From contig NZ_CP108538.1 in assembly GCF_035994185.1 (NCBI RefSeq), forward strand, positions 2,294,001 through 2,358,000: a stretch of 64,000 nucleotides of DNA, given 5' to 3'. Shown piece after piece: positions 8,241 through 17,617 of this stretch. Positions within the stretch are counted from its first letter, which is position 1; each line of letters opens with the position of its first letter. The translations under genes were made by a program, and so were the position numbers. Source of the stretch: Streptomyces sp. NBC_01217 (lineage in GTDB: Bacteria > Actinomycetota > Actinomycetes > Streptomycetales > Streptomycetaceae). The notes below the pieces were generated by a model. That model made no database searches. It saw nothing but the letters and a program-made list of their open reading frames with translations, and was not told the DNA's origin.

Positions 8241-9041
8241 TCACGCGGGTATGCGGGCGACGACGTGGAGGTGGGCGCGGACCCAGGCGTTGAACGTCTC
8301 GGGCCGTTCCTGGTTGGAGAGGTGGCCGGCGCCGGAGAGGGTGACGTAGACGGACTTGGCGAGGCCGCCCGCGACGGCCTGCGACTCCTCGGTTCCGGTG
8401 ACGGTGTCCTCCTCGCCGCACAGGACGAGAGCCGGTGCGGTGATGGTGGGCAGGTCGTCGGTGAGGTCGGCCTCGGCCATCGACTCGGCCGCGTACCCGT
8501 ATCCGGGGGTACGGACGGAGGCGGCCATGGTCGCGACGACGCGTTCGACGAGTTCGGCGGGGGCGTCGGCGGAGACCAGGCGCGGGCCGCGGGCGGCGGC
8601 GAAGGCGTCCGGGCCTTCGGCGGCGAGCCGGGCCGAGCGGCCGCGCATCGCCTCGGCCCTGTCCGGGTGGACGCCCGATCCGCGGCTGGAGTCGGCGACG
8701 ATCAGTGAGTCGACGAGGTGGGGGTGGCGGGCGGCGAGGCGGAGTGCGATGACTCCGCCCCAGGAGACGCCGAGGACGTGCGCGCGGCCGCCGCGTTCGC
8801 GGATGAGTGCGGCGGCGGTGTCGGCGTAGCCGTCGAGGCCGGGGGCGTGGCCGGGGTCGGCGGAGGCCGCGTATCCGGGGGCGTCCCAGGCCACCACCCG
8901 TACCCGGTCACGGAGTCCGGCGAGTTGCGGGGCGAAGGCGGCGGACGAGGAGCCGATGCCGTGCAGGCAGAGCAGCAGCGGCGCGTCGGGGCTCCCGGCC
9001 TCCTGGGTGTGCAGGCCTTCGGTGGTCGGGGTGGTGGTCAC
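8241..9041 (-). CDS. alpha/beta-fold hydrolase, possible meta-cleavage product hydrolase
   Basis: Serine hydrolase of 266 residues. The oxyanion HG motif (LLLCLHGIG), nucleophile elbow GVSWGG (S93), acid residue in VLCGEEDTVTG and catalytic H240 in GAGHLSNQERPE are all present. The N-terminus and family look resemble C-C bond hydrolases that act after extradiol ring cleavage (BphD/MhpC group), which fits an extradiol dioxygenase two genes upstream. The GTG start overlaps the stop of the upstream gene by 4 nt (GTGA). An ester hydrolase is the main alternative. Confidence 0.88.
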   Translation of the reverse strand: MTTTPTTEGLHTQEAGSPDAPLLLCLHGIGSSSAAFAPQLAGLRDRVRVVAWDAPGYAASADPGHAPGLDGYADTAAALIRERGGRAHVLGVSWGGVIALRLAARHPHLVDSLIVADSSRGSGVHPDRAEAMRGRSARLAAEGPDAFAAARGPRLVSADAPAELVERVVATMAASVRTPGYGYAAESMAEADLTDDLPTITAPALVLCGEEDTVTGTEESQAVAGGLAKSVYVTLSGAGHLSNQERPETFNAWVRAHLHVVARIPA

Positions 9042-9856
9042 AGGATCTGTCCCGCCCGGCCGACGACGGCGCCGAGGCTGCGGAGCACGGCGTGCGGCAC
9101 GACCTGGCTGGTGGCGGGGTTGGTGGCGTCGGGCCGGTGGGCGACCTCGAAGCGGTACGCGCCGTGCGGGCCCGCTGCCTCGATGACATGCCGGGTGAGC
9201 GTGGCGGCGGGGTCGGCCACGACGACGACCTCGACCAGGTCCGGGTCGCCGGTGGCCAGGGCGACGGACGCGGCCACATTGGTGGACTTGGGGAACTTCA
9301 CCGGGACGTCGCGGGCGGTGCCGCGCATCACCTCGACCGGCTCGGTGGCCGTTCGCAGCCGCTCGGTCAACTCGGCGTCCATCCACGGCTGGTGGAGGGT
9401 GGCGGGCAGCTTGGTGGTGGTCAGGGTGACGGAGGTGAGGGCGCCCAGTCCCCGTACGGCCTGGAGGAGGTCGAGTCCGCCGACCGCTCCGCCGGTGAAG
9501 TAGACCCGGCCGGGTCCGGCGGACCGCAGCCGGTCGACGAGCGCGTCGTCGACGAGCGCGCCGGTGGAGGCGATCAGCAGGTCGGTGCCGCTGCCGAGGA
9601 CCCGCTCGGCCCATTCCCGTACCACTGCCTGCCCGGCGGCTTCGACGATCAGGTCGCAGACGCCGAGCGCGTCCTCGAACGACAGCTGTGGCGCGGGGGC
9701 GTCGACGAGTGGCCGGTTGTCGATCACGCAGGTCAGCTCCGCGCCGGGGACGTGCCCTTCGGCGAGTGCGGCGCCGACGACCCGGCCGATGGCTCCCCAG
9801 CCGACGAGGCCGATGCGGCACACGGGACGGGTCGTGGGGCGGATGGTGGTGGTCAT
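9038..9856 (-). CDS. aspartate dehydrogenase-like (NadX family) oxidoreductase
   Basis: A 272-residue NAD(P)-dependent dehydrogenase of the NadX type, with GLVGWGAIGRVVG as the dinucleotide-binding loop near the N-terminus and the conserved LIVEAAGQAVVREW and STGAL segments. Known NadX enzymes interconvert L-aspartate and iminoaspartate or oxaloacetate, usually for NAD synthesis. No nadA or nadC is nearby. Here it sits inside a ring-cleavage operon with 4-nt overlaps on both sides, so it may act on a pathway imino or keto acid. True aspartate activity is not shown by the sequence. Confidence 0.82.
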   Translation of the reverse strand: MTTTIRPTTRPVCRIGLVGWGAIGRVVGAALAEGHVPGAELTCVIDNRPLVDAPAPQLSFEDALGVCDLIVEAAGQAVVREWAERVLGSGTDLLIASTGALVDDALVDRLRSAGPGRVYFTGGAVGGLDLLQAVRGLGALTSVTLTTTKLPATLHQPWMDAELTERLRTATEPVEVMRGTARDVPVKFPKSTNVAASVALATGDPDLVEVVVVADPAATLTRHVIEAAGPHGAYRFEVAHRPDATNPATSQVVPHAVLRSLGAVVGRAGQIL

Positions 9857-10818
9857 GCGGACACCTCGTCAGTGGCGGGGGCCAGTGGCCCGGGGTCGGG
9901 TTCGCCGGCCATGTGGCAGCGGATCCGTGCGGACGGCGCTCCCGCGGTCCCCCACAGGTCGGAGAGTTCGGGGATCCGCCGCCAGACCTTGGCGATCCAG
10001 GCGTCCTCGACGATCTGGGCGACCTCGGAGGTGTATTCGCAGACGAGTCCGGCAGGGTCGGTGAAGTACGAGAAGGTGTTGTTGCCGGGTCCGTGCCGGC
10101 CGGGCCCCCACTGGGGGTCGATGCCGTGGTGCCGGAGCCGTCCCAGACCGCGCATGAAGTGGTCGACGGACGTCATCTCGTACGCGACGTGGTTGAGCGA
10201 GGCCCACTCCGCCTGGTTGAACGCGATGCAGTGGTGGTCGGCGTTGCAGCGCAGGAAGGCCATCTGGTGCTCGGACCAGTCGGAGACGCGCAGCCCGAGG
10301 ACCGAGGTGTAGAAGGCGACGGCGGCGTCGATGTCGGTGGTGTTGAGGACGGTGTGGGTGACGCCGACGGGTACGGCGCTGTCGCGGCCTCGCGGGGCGA
10401 CGGCGTGGGTCTGGGCGCTGAGCTCGATCAGCCGGCCCTCGGGGTCGGTGAAGCGGAGCCCGTAGCCGCCGCCGACCTGGTCGAGGGGGCCGGGTCCGGT
10501 GACGGGGACGATGCCGCGGGCGAGGAGCCGACGGGCGGCCTCGTCGATCTCGGCGGGGGTGGCGACGGCGAAGGTGATGCGGCCCAGTCCGTTGCGTTCG
10601 CCGCGGGTGAGGGCGAGGACGTGGTGTTCCTCGCCGGTGCCGCGCAGCCAGGTGGCGTCGGCCTCCCGTTCGACGGGTTCCAGTCCCCAGACCTCGCTGT
10701 AGAAGTCGGCGGACTCGGTGAAGGCGGGGGTGTGCAGTTCGACGGAGCGCAGGGCGCGCAGCCGGGCGACGGGTTCACGCCTTGCGGTGGGGCGGGCGTG
10801 GAGGTTCTCGTGAGCCAT
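9853..10818 (-). CDS. extradiol (VOC-fold) ring-cleavage dioxygenase
   Basis: Two-domain type I extradiol dioxygenase of 321 residues. Each half holds a vicinal-oxygen-chelate repeat; the C-terminal repeat has the Fe(II) ligands H155 (VTHTVLNT), H210 (LNHVAYEM) and E261 (VCEYTSE), the family pattern of H146, H210 and E260 in 2,3-dihydroxybiphenyl dioxygenase. It would open a catechol-like ring next to the diol. The ATG at 10818 is preferred over longer frames because it directly precedes the conserved N-terminal repeat. It lies 29 bp after the aldehyde dehydrogenase gene, second in the operon. Confidence 0.92.
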   Translation of the reverse strand: MAHENLHARPTARREPVARLRALRSVELHTPAFTESADFYSEVWGLEPVEREADATWLRGTGEEHHVLALTRGERNGLGRITFAVATPAEIDEAARRLLARGIVPVTGPGPLDQVGGGYGLRFTDPEGRLIELSAQTHAVAPRGRDSAVPVGVTHTVLNTTDIDAAVAFYTSVLGLRVSDWSEHQMAFLRCNADHHCIAFNQAEWASLNHVAYEMTSVDHFMRGLGRLRHHGIDPQWGPGRHGPGNNTFSYFTDPAGLVCEYTSEVAQIVEDAWIAKVWRRIPELSDLWGTAGAPSARIRCHMAGEPDPGPLAPATDEVSA

Positions 10819-10847
10819 GGTGTTCTCCGACTCCTCTCTTCTCGGGA

Positions 10848-12341
10848 TCAGTTGGCGGCCCAGGGCAGCGGTGCGGTGTCGGTGGACCAGTAGAGGGACT
10901 TCTGCCGCTGGTAGCCGCGGATCAGGTCGCGGCCCTTCTCGGTGCCGATGCCGCTGTCCTTCAGCCCGCCGAACGGGGTGGAGATGCTGAACTGCTTGTA
11001 CGTGTTGATCCAGACGGTCCCCGCGTCGATCCGGCGGGCCAGCCGCCAGGCCCTGGCGTGGTCCCGGGTCCAGATGCCGCAGGCCAGGCCGTACACGCTG
11101 TCGTTGGCCTGGGCGACGAGGTCGTCCTCGTCGTCGAAGGGCAGGGCGACGACGACCGGGCCGAAGATCTCCTCCTGGCAGACGCGTGCGGTGTTGGGCA
11201 GGCCGTCCAGAACGGTGGGGAGGTAGTAGGCGCCTTCGCGGTGGAGGCGGCCATCGGGCGCCGCTCCCCCGCAGCGCACTGTGCCGCCCTCCTCGCGGGC
11301 CAGGTCCACGTACGCGGCGACGCTGTCGCGGTGCTTGCGGTGGACGAGCGGGGCGACCTGGGTGTCCGGGTCGGTGCCGGGTCCGATGCGCAACTTCCGG
11401 GTGCGGGCGACGAGTTCGCCGACGAACTCCTCGTAGCGCGCACGGGCGACGAAGAGCCGTGACCCGGCGATGCAGCTCTGTCCGCTGGAGGAGAAGACGC
11501 CGTACATGACTCCGGCCAGGGCCTGCTCCAGGTCGGCGTCCTCCAGGACGATCGTCGGGGACTTCCCGCCGAGCTCCAGCGATGCGGGGATCAGCCTGTC
11601 GGCGGCGATGTGCGCGAGGGTGCGCCCGGTGTCCGTACCCCCGGTGAAGGTGATCTTCCCGACGGCCGGGTGGCGGACGATGGCGTCGCCGATGACGCTG
11701 CCGCGGCCGGGCAGCACGGAGAGCAGGGCGGTGGGCAGTGCGGCCTCGGTCAGTGCCCGGTGGACGAGGCGGCCGAGGGCTAGGGCGACGAGCGGGGTCC
11801 ACTCGGCGGGCTTGAGGAGCACGGCGTTGCCCGCGGCGAGCGCGGGGGCGAGCTTCTGGGCGTCGCTGGCGATGGGCGAGTTCCAGGGGGTGATCGCGCC
11901 GACGACGCCGATGGGCTCATGGACGCTCATCGTGAGGTACGGGCCGCGGGACGGGGTGATCGCGTCCTCGGCGGTCTCCAGCGCGGCGGCGGTGTAGCGG
12001 AAGGTGCCGGCCGCGCTGAGCACGAGGGCACGGGTCTCGGCGCGGCACTTGCCGGTGTCGGCGGTCTGGAGCGCGGAGAGCCGGTCGGCGTCCTGCTCGA
12101 CGAGGTCGGCGATGCGGTGGAGCAGCCGGGCGCGGAGGTGGGCGGGCAGCTCGCGCCACGCGGGGTCCTGGGCGGCGTGCGCGGCGGCGGTGGCGGCCTC
12201 CTCGACGTCGGCGAGGGATGCGGCGTGCACGGTGGCGATGACCTGGCCGGTGGCCGGGTCGACCGTCTCGATGAGGGCACCGCGGCCCTGTCGCCACTGT
12301 CCCGCGACCAACACCTCGTCCAACACCTCGTCGGCAAGCAT
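10848..12341 (-). CDS. NAD(P)-dependent aldehyde dehydrogenase
   Basis: First gene of the operon, 497 residues, full ALDH length. It has the general base E256 in LELGGKSP, the nucleophile C290 in SSSGQSCIAGSR, and nucleotide-binding segments FTGGTDTG and ITPWNSP. It oxidises an aldehyde to a carboxylate. With a ring-cleavage dioxygenase next, a semialdehyde such as 2-hydroxymuconic semialdehyde is a reasonable substrate class, but betaine-aldehyde-like or other specificities cannot be excluded. The ATG at 12341 has an AGGAGG site about 6 nt upstream. Confidence 0.92.
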   Translation of the reverse strand: MLADEVLDEVLVAGQWRQGRGALIETVDPATGQVIATVHAASLADVEEAATAAAHAAQDPAWRELPAHLRARLLHRIADLVEQDADRLSALQTADTGKCRAETRALVLSAAGTFRYTAAALETAEDAITPSRGPYLTMSVHEPIGVVGAITPWNSPIASDAQKLAPALAAGNAVLLKPAEWTPLVALALGRLVHRALTEAALPTALLSVLPGRGSVIGDAIVRHPAVGKITFTGGTDTGRTLAHIAADRLIPASLELGGKSPTIVLEDADLEQALAGVMYGVFSSSGQSCIAGSRLFVARARYEEFVGELVARTRKLRIGPGTDPDTQVAPLVHRKHRDSVAAYVDLAREEGGTVRCGGAAPDGRLHREGAYYLPTVLDGLPNTARVCQEEIFGPVVVALPFDDEDDLVAQANDSVYGLACGIWTRDHARAWRLARRIDAGTVWINTYKQFSISTPFGGLKDSGIGTEKGRDLIRGYQRQKSLYWSTDTAPLPWAAN

Positions 12342-12383
12342 CAGTCGGCCTCCTGCGATCGAATCGATTACCTCAGGGCTAAA

Positions 12384-12412
12384 AATCTAAGTGCTTAAGT
12401 AGTTGACCGCAA
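12384..12412 (-). promoter_or_regulatory. promoter of the catabolic operon
   Basis: Read on the minus strand, TTGCGG (12412-12407) and TAGATT (12389-12384) are separated by 17 bp and lie about 45 bp before the aldehyde dehydrogenase start. The spacer holds two ACTTA direct repeats, and the motif shared with the marR promoter overlaps the -10. It is the only clear promoter for the eleven genes down to 2023. Confidence 0.5.
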
Positions 12413-12593
12413 GACCCCGCGGCGAAATCTCTCTCGCCTGCCCCGCTGTACGCCACCGTCACTGGGGCCGCAACCGTACGGACGGACGGCTGCCGCGTCC
12501 CGCGTTGTGGGAGGCGCCGCAGGCAGGTGCCGGGAGGGAGTGTCGGGGCGGATGGGGCAGGCAGTGCGCACGCGTGGTGCGGGGCGGTGAGCC

Positions 12594-13304
12594 GTGGGTG
12601 TCGTGCCGTGGGGTGTGGCGGCCGGGGCGGTTGCCTGGTGTCTCGCGGGGAGTTGGCGCGCCGCGCACACGCAGAACTATCCCTGGAACGTCTGGACGCC
12701 CATCGGTTACGGCGCGGTCAGGGGCGTGTTCCTGGGGCTGCCGGCCGGCTGGTGTGCCGTGCTGGGCCTTCGGGTCGGGCGGGCGGCCCGGCAAAGGGAG
12801 GACAGCGGGGCGGCGCGTTTCGCTCGCCCGGTCTTCGTCGGCGGGCTGCTGGGCGGGCTGGTGCCCAGGTCGCTCCGGGACTTCCTGGGGGCGCCGCAGC
12901 CGCGGACGCTGTACCACTTCGACGGACCGAGGCCCGAATCGCAGTGGTACTGGCGGCCGTTGCTGTCCGAGTGGCTGACCTATACGGTGCTGCCGGCGCT
13001 GGGCTGCGCGGTGCTTCTGACGGTGGGGGCTCTGGTGTCCGCCCGTTCCCCGCGCCGCGAAAGCGTCGGCTGGGCGGTAGCGGGCCTGGTGGGGGCGGGG
13101 CTGCTGGTCCTCCCGCACTTCGCGGCCGCCGGGCTCCCCGCATCGGAGGGCGATGGCGGCCACGTCAATGAGTCGGCCTCGGCCGGGCTCGTCGTCCTCG
13201 CCACGGGTCTCGGTCTGCTGGTGAGTGCCTGGGTGGCGTGGTCGAGGCGCAAGCGGGCGGGCGGCCAGTCCGGCCCGTCCCCGCTGCAAGCCGGCGAGCG
13301 CTGA
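12594..13304 (+). CDS. hypothetical membrane protein
   Basis: A 236-residue protein without a recognised family. Hydrophobic stretches at about residues 2-20, 41-60, 82-95, 132-150, 161-178 and 198-214 suggest four to six membrane segments, with a basic tail (WSRRKRAGG). The HTQNYPWNVWTP loop after the first segment is Trp/Tyr-rich and probably outside. The GTG at 12594 is the first usable start; a nearby ATG at 12552 hits a stop. The ribosome site is weak. The ORF is open in this frame over its whole length with typical third-position GC, which supports it as a gene. It has no obvious link to neighbours. Confidence 0.6.
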   Translation: MGVVPWGVAAGAVAWCLAGSWRAAHTQNYPWNVWTPIGYGAVRGVFLGLPAGWCAVLGLRVGRAARQREDSGAARFARPVFVGGLLGGLVPRSLRDFLGAPQPRTLYHFDGPRPESQWYWRPLLSEWLTYTVLPALGCAVLLTVGALVSARSPRRESVGWAVAGLVGAGLLVLPHFAAAGLPASEGDGGHVNESASAGLVVLATGLGLLVSAWVAWSRRKRAGGQSGPSPLQAGER

Positions 13305-13335
13305 GCGGTCCGTGTGCGGGGCGGCGCCCCGGCGC

Positions 13336-13662
13336 TCACTCCTCCCCGTTCGTCGCCGACTCCTCCGCGATCCGTTCGTGGTGGCGGATGACCTCCGCCA
13401 CGACGAAGTTCAGCAGCTTCTCCGCGAAGGCCGGGTCCAGGTGCGCGCTCTCCGCCAGCTGCCTCAGCCGGGCGATCTGCCGGCTCTCGCGGGCCGGGTC
13501 GGCCGGGGGGAGGTGGTGGGCGGCCTTGAGGTGGCCGACTTGCTGGGTGCACTTGAAGCGCTCGGCGAGCATATGGACAACAGCGGCGTCGATGTTGTCG
13601 ATGCTCTCGCGCAGCCGGTTCAGTTCCGCGCTCACGGACTCGTCGATGTCCCTCGTGGTCAT
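13336..13662 (-). CDS. chorismate mutase (AroQ type)
   Basis: All-helical chorismate mutase of 108 residues, converting chorismate to prephenate for Phe and Tyr synthesis. The N-terminal helix LNRLRESIDNIDAAVVHMLAERF and the KAAHHLPPADPARESRQI segment match the actinobacterial AroQ family, with Arg and Lys residues placed for substrate binding. The frame extends to 13938, but the ATG at 13662 gives the usual family length. It lies just downstream of an AraC regulator on the same strand; no functional tie is evident. Confidence 0.88.
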   Translation of the reverse strand: MTTRDIDESVSAELNRLRESIDNIDAAVVHMLAERFKCTQQVGHLKAAHHLPPADPARESRQIARLRQLAESAHLDPAFAEKLLNFVVAEVIRHHERIAEESATNGEE

Positions 13663-13673
13663 GGTCAGCGAGC

Positions 13674-14564
13674 TTAGACGGCCGGGCCCGGGGAGATCGT
13701 CGGTGGGTGTTCCGGGTCCGGGACCTGATCGCTCCAGCCGCCCGGGACGCTGCGGCCCTGCTGTTCGCGGAAGCGGACCGGGGCGGTGCCGACCCGGCGG
13801 GCGAACAGACGGGAGAAGTACGCCGGGTCGTCGTAGCCCACGCGGCGGGCGACCGCGGCGACCGGCAGGTCCGTGGCGGCCAGGAGCTCCTTGGCCCGGC
13901 CGAGCCGGATGCCGAGCAGGTAGTCCTTGGGGCTGCACCCCGCGCCCCGCCTTACCGCCGTACGCAGCTCGGCCGGTGTCATGCCGTGCCGGGCCGCGTG
14001 CTCGGCGACGGAAAGCGGCTGGAAGGCGTCCCGGGCGAGGGCCTGAAGGACGGGGTCTCCGTCGGGGCCGACATCGGCGCGGGCCCGGCGCAGGGCGACG
14101 AGGAGTTCATGGACGGCGGCACCGGTCTCGACCTCCAGCAGCGGGTTGCCGCGCCGTGCCGCCCGCACCATCCGCCCCACCGCGGCACGCGGCCCCGCCG
14201 TGTCGGCGAGGGGGACGAGCGGACGGTCGGGCTCGATGTAGCCGAGTTCGGTGTACGTGGCGGTGGCGGGGCCGGTGAAGTCGACGAAGCTCTCGTCCCA
14301 GCCGGTGCCCGGATCGGCGCCGTAGTGGTGCGGCGTGCCGGGGGTCAGCCAGATCAGGCTGGGGGCGACGACGGGCACCCGGCGGCCGTCAAAGCCGCTG
14401 AACCAGCCGCTGCCGGAGTTGATGACGACGGCCACGTGGTGGTCCAGGGTGCGCGGTCCGACCGTCGGCAGTGCGCCGTGCTGCAGTCCCACACCCAGGC
14501 AGACGAGGCCCAGCCGGTGGTGGAGCGGGCTGGGAGTGAAGAAGCGCATCCAGGTGTGGTACAT
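13674..14564 (-). CDS. AraC-family transcriptional regulator
   Basis: A 296-residue regulator with an N-terminal cupin-like effector domain (about residues 1-150, PGTPHHYGADPGTGWDESFVDF) and a C-terminal double helix-turn-helix (LSVAEHAARHGMTPAELR, then VAAVARRVGYDDPAYFSRLFARR). It starts at 14564 after GGAAGG. It is divergent from the beta-galactosidase gene, 189 bp away, and most likely activates it in response to a galactoside or plant-derived sugar; that is inferred from the arrangement. Confidence 0.9.
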   Translation of the reverse strand: MYHTWMRFFTPSPLHHRLGLVCLGVGLQHGALPTVGPRTLDHHVAVVINSGSGWFSGFDGRRVPVVAPSLIWLTPGTPHHYGADPGTGWDESFVDFTGPATATYTELGYIEPDRPLVPLADTAGPRAAVGRMVRAARRGNPLLEVETGAAVHELLVALRRARADVGPDGDPVLQALARDAFQPLSVAEHAARHGMTPAELRTAVRRGAGCSPKDYLLGIRLGRAKELLAATDLPVAAVARRVGYDDPAYFSRLFARRVGTAPVRFREQQGRSVPGGWSDQVPDPEHPPTISPGPAV

Positions 14565-14753
14565 CGGCCTTCCTTCCTCCCCGGTCCGGGCATCCGAACA
14601 GTTGTGTCCAAACAGCAGTGATCTTTGTCCATGGACCGGCCGCACGCCAGGGGCGAAGGTTGGTCACGACATTCCCCCCGGGTTCGCCCGCCCCGTGGTG
14701 CGTACCGGCGTACCGGCCCCGGGAGACCGCACGCACAGGAGAGTACGAGCACG

Positions 14754-16586
14754 ATGGCTGACTTCACCGTGGGGGACGACCACTTCCGGCTCGACGGGAA
14801 GCCCGTACGGCTGCTGTCGGGGGCCCTGCACTACTTCCGGGTCCACGAGGCGCAGTGGGTCCACCGGCTGTCGATGCTGCGTGCCATGGGGCTCAACTGT
14901 GTCGAGACGTATGTGCCGTGGAATCTCCATGAGCCGCGGCCCGGCCGCTTCCGGGACGTGGCGGCGCTCGGCCGGTTCCTGGACGCGGCGCAGCGCGCCG
15001 GGCTGTGGGCGATCGTCCGCCCGGGACCGTACATCTGTGCCGAGTGGGAGAACGGCGGCCTGCCGGCCTGGGTGACGGGGTGGTTCGGGCGACGGGTGCG
15101 GACCCGTGACGAGGAGTATCTGGGCGCCGTGGAGCGGTGGTTCACGGCGCTGCTGCCGCAGGTGGTGCAGCGGCAGATCGGACACGGCGGCCCGGTGATC
15201 ATGGTCCAGGCGGAGAACGAGTACGGGAGCTACGGCACCGATCAGGTCTATCTGCAGCGGGTGGCCGGGATGCTGCGGGAGCTCGGTGTGACCGTGCCGC
15301 TGTTCACCTCCGACGGGCCGGAGGACCACATGCTGTCCGGCGGCTCCGTGCCGGGCCTGCTCGCCACGGCGAACTTCGGATCGGGTGCGCGCGAGGCGTT
15401 CGAGGTACTGCGCCGCCATCAGCCGAAGGGGCCGCTGATGTGCATGGAGTTCTGGTGCGGGTGGTTCGAGCACTGGGGTGCCGAGCCGGTCGTACGGGAT
15501 CCGGCGCAGGCCGCCGCCTCGCTGCGGGAGATCCTGGAGTGCGGGGCCTCGGTGAACATCTACATGGCGCACGGGGGTACGAGCTTCGCCGGATGGGCGG
15601 GGGCCAACCGGTCCGGTCCGCTGCAGGACCAGGGCTTTTTGCCGACGGTGACCTCGTACGACTACGACGCGCCGATCGACGAGTACGGCCGCCCCACGGA
15701 GAAGTTCCGGCAGTTTCGCAAGGTGCTCGCCGAGTACGCGGACGGGCCGCTTCCGGAGCTTCCGCCCGAGCCCGTCGGCCTGGCGGCCCCCGTACAGGCG
15801 GAGCTGACGGACTGGGCCCCGCTGGCCGCCGTGCTGGAGGCGCTGGGCGACGAGGAGCCGGCGCCGTCCGGCGTTCCGCCGACCTTCGAGGAGCTGGGCG
15901 TCGACCGGGGCCTGGTGCGCTATCGGGTCGGCGTCCCGGGCCCGCGCGGCCCGTACGCCCTGGGTGTGGCGGGGCTCCGGGACCGGGCCGTGGTGTACGT
16001 GAACGGGGTCCAAAAGGGTGTACTGAGCGACGAGAACGGCGCCCTGGACGAGCCGGTGGCCGGACCCGCGGAGGTCGAGCTGTGGGTGGAGTCGCTGGGC
16101 CGCATCAACTACGGGCCGCGGCTCGGTGAAGCCAAGGGGATCACGGGCGGGGTGCTGCACGAGCGGCAGTTCCTGCACGGTGTACGGGCACGGGCGCTGC
16201 GGCTGGAGGCGTTCGAGGAGCCGGACGCGCTGGCCGGGGTGGCCTTCCGGAGCACCTGGGGTGCCGATGGAGCGGGGGAAGCGGGGGAAGCCGGACGTAC
16301 CGGACTGTTCCGGGGGACGTTCGAGGTCGCGGGTGCGGACGGCACCGGGCATGCGGGGCTCGAACTGCCGGACTGGACGCGCGGGTTCGTATGGGTGAAC
16401 GGCTTCTGCCTGGGGCGCTACTGGTCGGCGGGCCCGCAGCGGACGCTGTACGTACCGGGGCCGGTGCTGCGGGAGGGCACCAACGAGGTGTGGGTGCTGG
16501 AGCTGGAGGGCGCGGGCGCACCGTATGCGCGGCTGGGCCCTGGGGTGCCCGTCCGGGCGGGCACCCCAGGGGATGTTCGGAGCTGA
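14754..16586 (+). CDS. beta-galactosidase, glycoside hydrolase family 35
   Basis: Retaining GH35 enzyme of 610 residues that removes terminal beta-galactose. The TIM-barrel domain has the acid/base E156 (VQAENEYGSYG) and the nucleophile E232 (MEFWCGWFEHWG); the family sequence GPYICAEWENGGLPAW is at residues 91-106. Beta-sandwich domains follow, ending with the jelly-roll motif VWVNGFCLGRYW. No signal peptide is seen, so the enzyme is probably cytoplasmic. An AGGAG site is 10-11 nt before the ATG. It is probably controlled by the divergent AraC protein. Confidence 0.95.
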   Translation: MADFTVGDDHFRLDGKPVRLLSGALHYFRVHEAQWVHRLSMLRAMGLNCVETYVPWNLHEPRPGRFRDVAALGRFLDAAQRAGLWAIVRPGPYICAEWENGGLPAWVTGWFGRRVRTRDEEYLGAVERWFTALLPQVVQRQIGHGGPVIMVQAENEYGSYGTDQVYLQRVAGMLRELGVTVPLFTSDGPEDHMLSGGSVPGLLATANFGSGAREAFEVLRRHQPKGPLMCMEFWCGWFEHWGAEPVVRDPAQAAASLREILECGASVNIYMAHGGTSFAGWAGANRSGPLQDQGFLPTVTSYDYDAPIDEYGRPTEKFRQFRKVLAEYADGPLPELPPEPVGLAAPVQAELTDWAPLAAVLEALGDEEPAPSGVPPTFEELGVDRGLVRYRVGVPGPRGPYALGVAGLRDRAVVYVNGVQKGVLSDENGALDEPVAGPAEVELWVESLGRINYGPRLGEAKGITGGVLHERQFLHGVRARALRLEAFEEPDALAGVAFRSTWGADGAGEAGEAGRTGLFRGTFEVAGADGTGHAGLELPDWTRGFVWVNGFCLGRYWSAGPQRTLYVPGPVLREGTNEVWVLELEGAGAPYARLGPGVPVRAGTPGDVRS

Positions 16587-16608
16587 TCCGGCACAGCCGG
16601 GCGGGGCG

Positions 16609-17478
<870 letters not shown>

Positions 17479-17617
17479 TCATGCCCCCGACAAAGGCATG
17501 GTCCGGATTATCGAGAAATGATCACCGCCCCCACAAGGTCCACTTTCCGGCCAAGATCGTCCGGACCGCTGCGGCTACAGTGAAGAGCGGCCGAGCGTCG
17601 CGGATGGGGGTACGGAC

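Noticed and set aside
12403..13171. Two overlapping plus-strand frames (12403-12978 and 12527-13171)
   Set aside because: Both are Arg/Gly-rich shadows; the frame starting at 12594 has hydrophobic helices and the right codon pattern.
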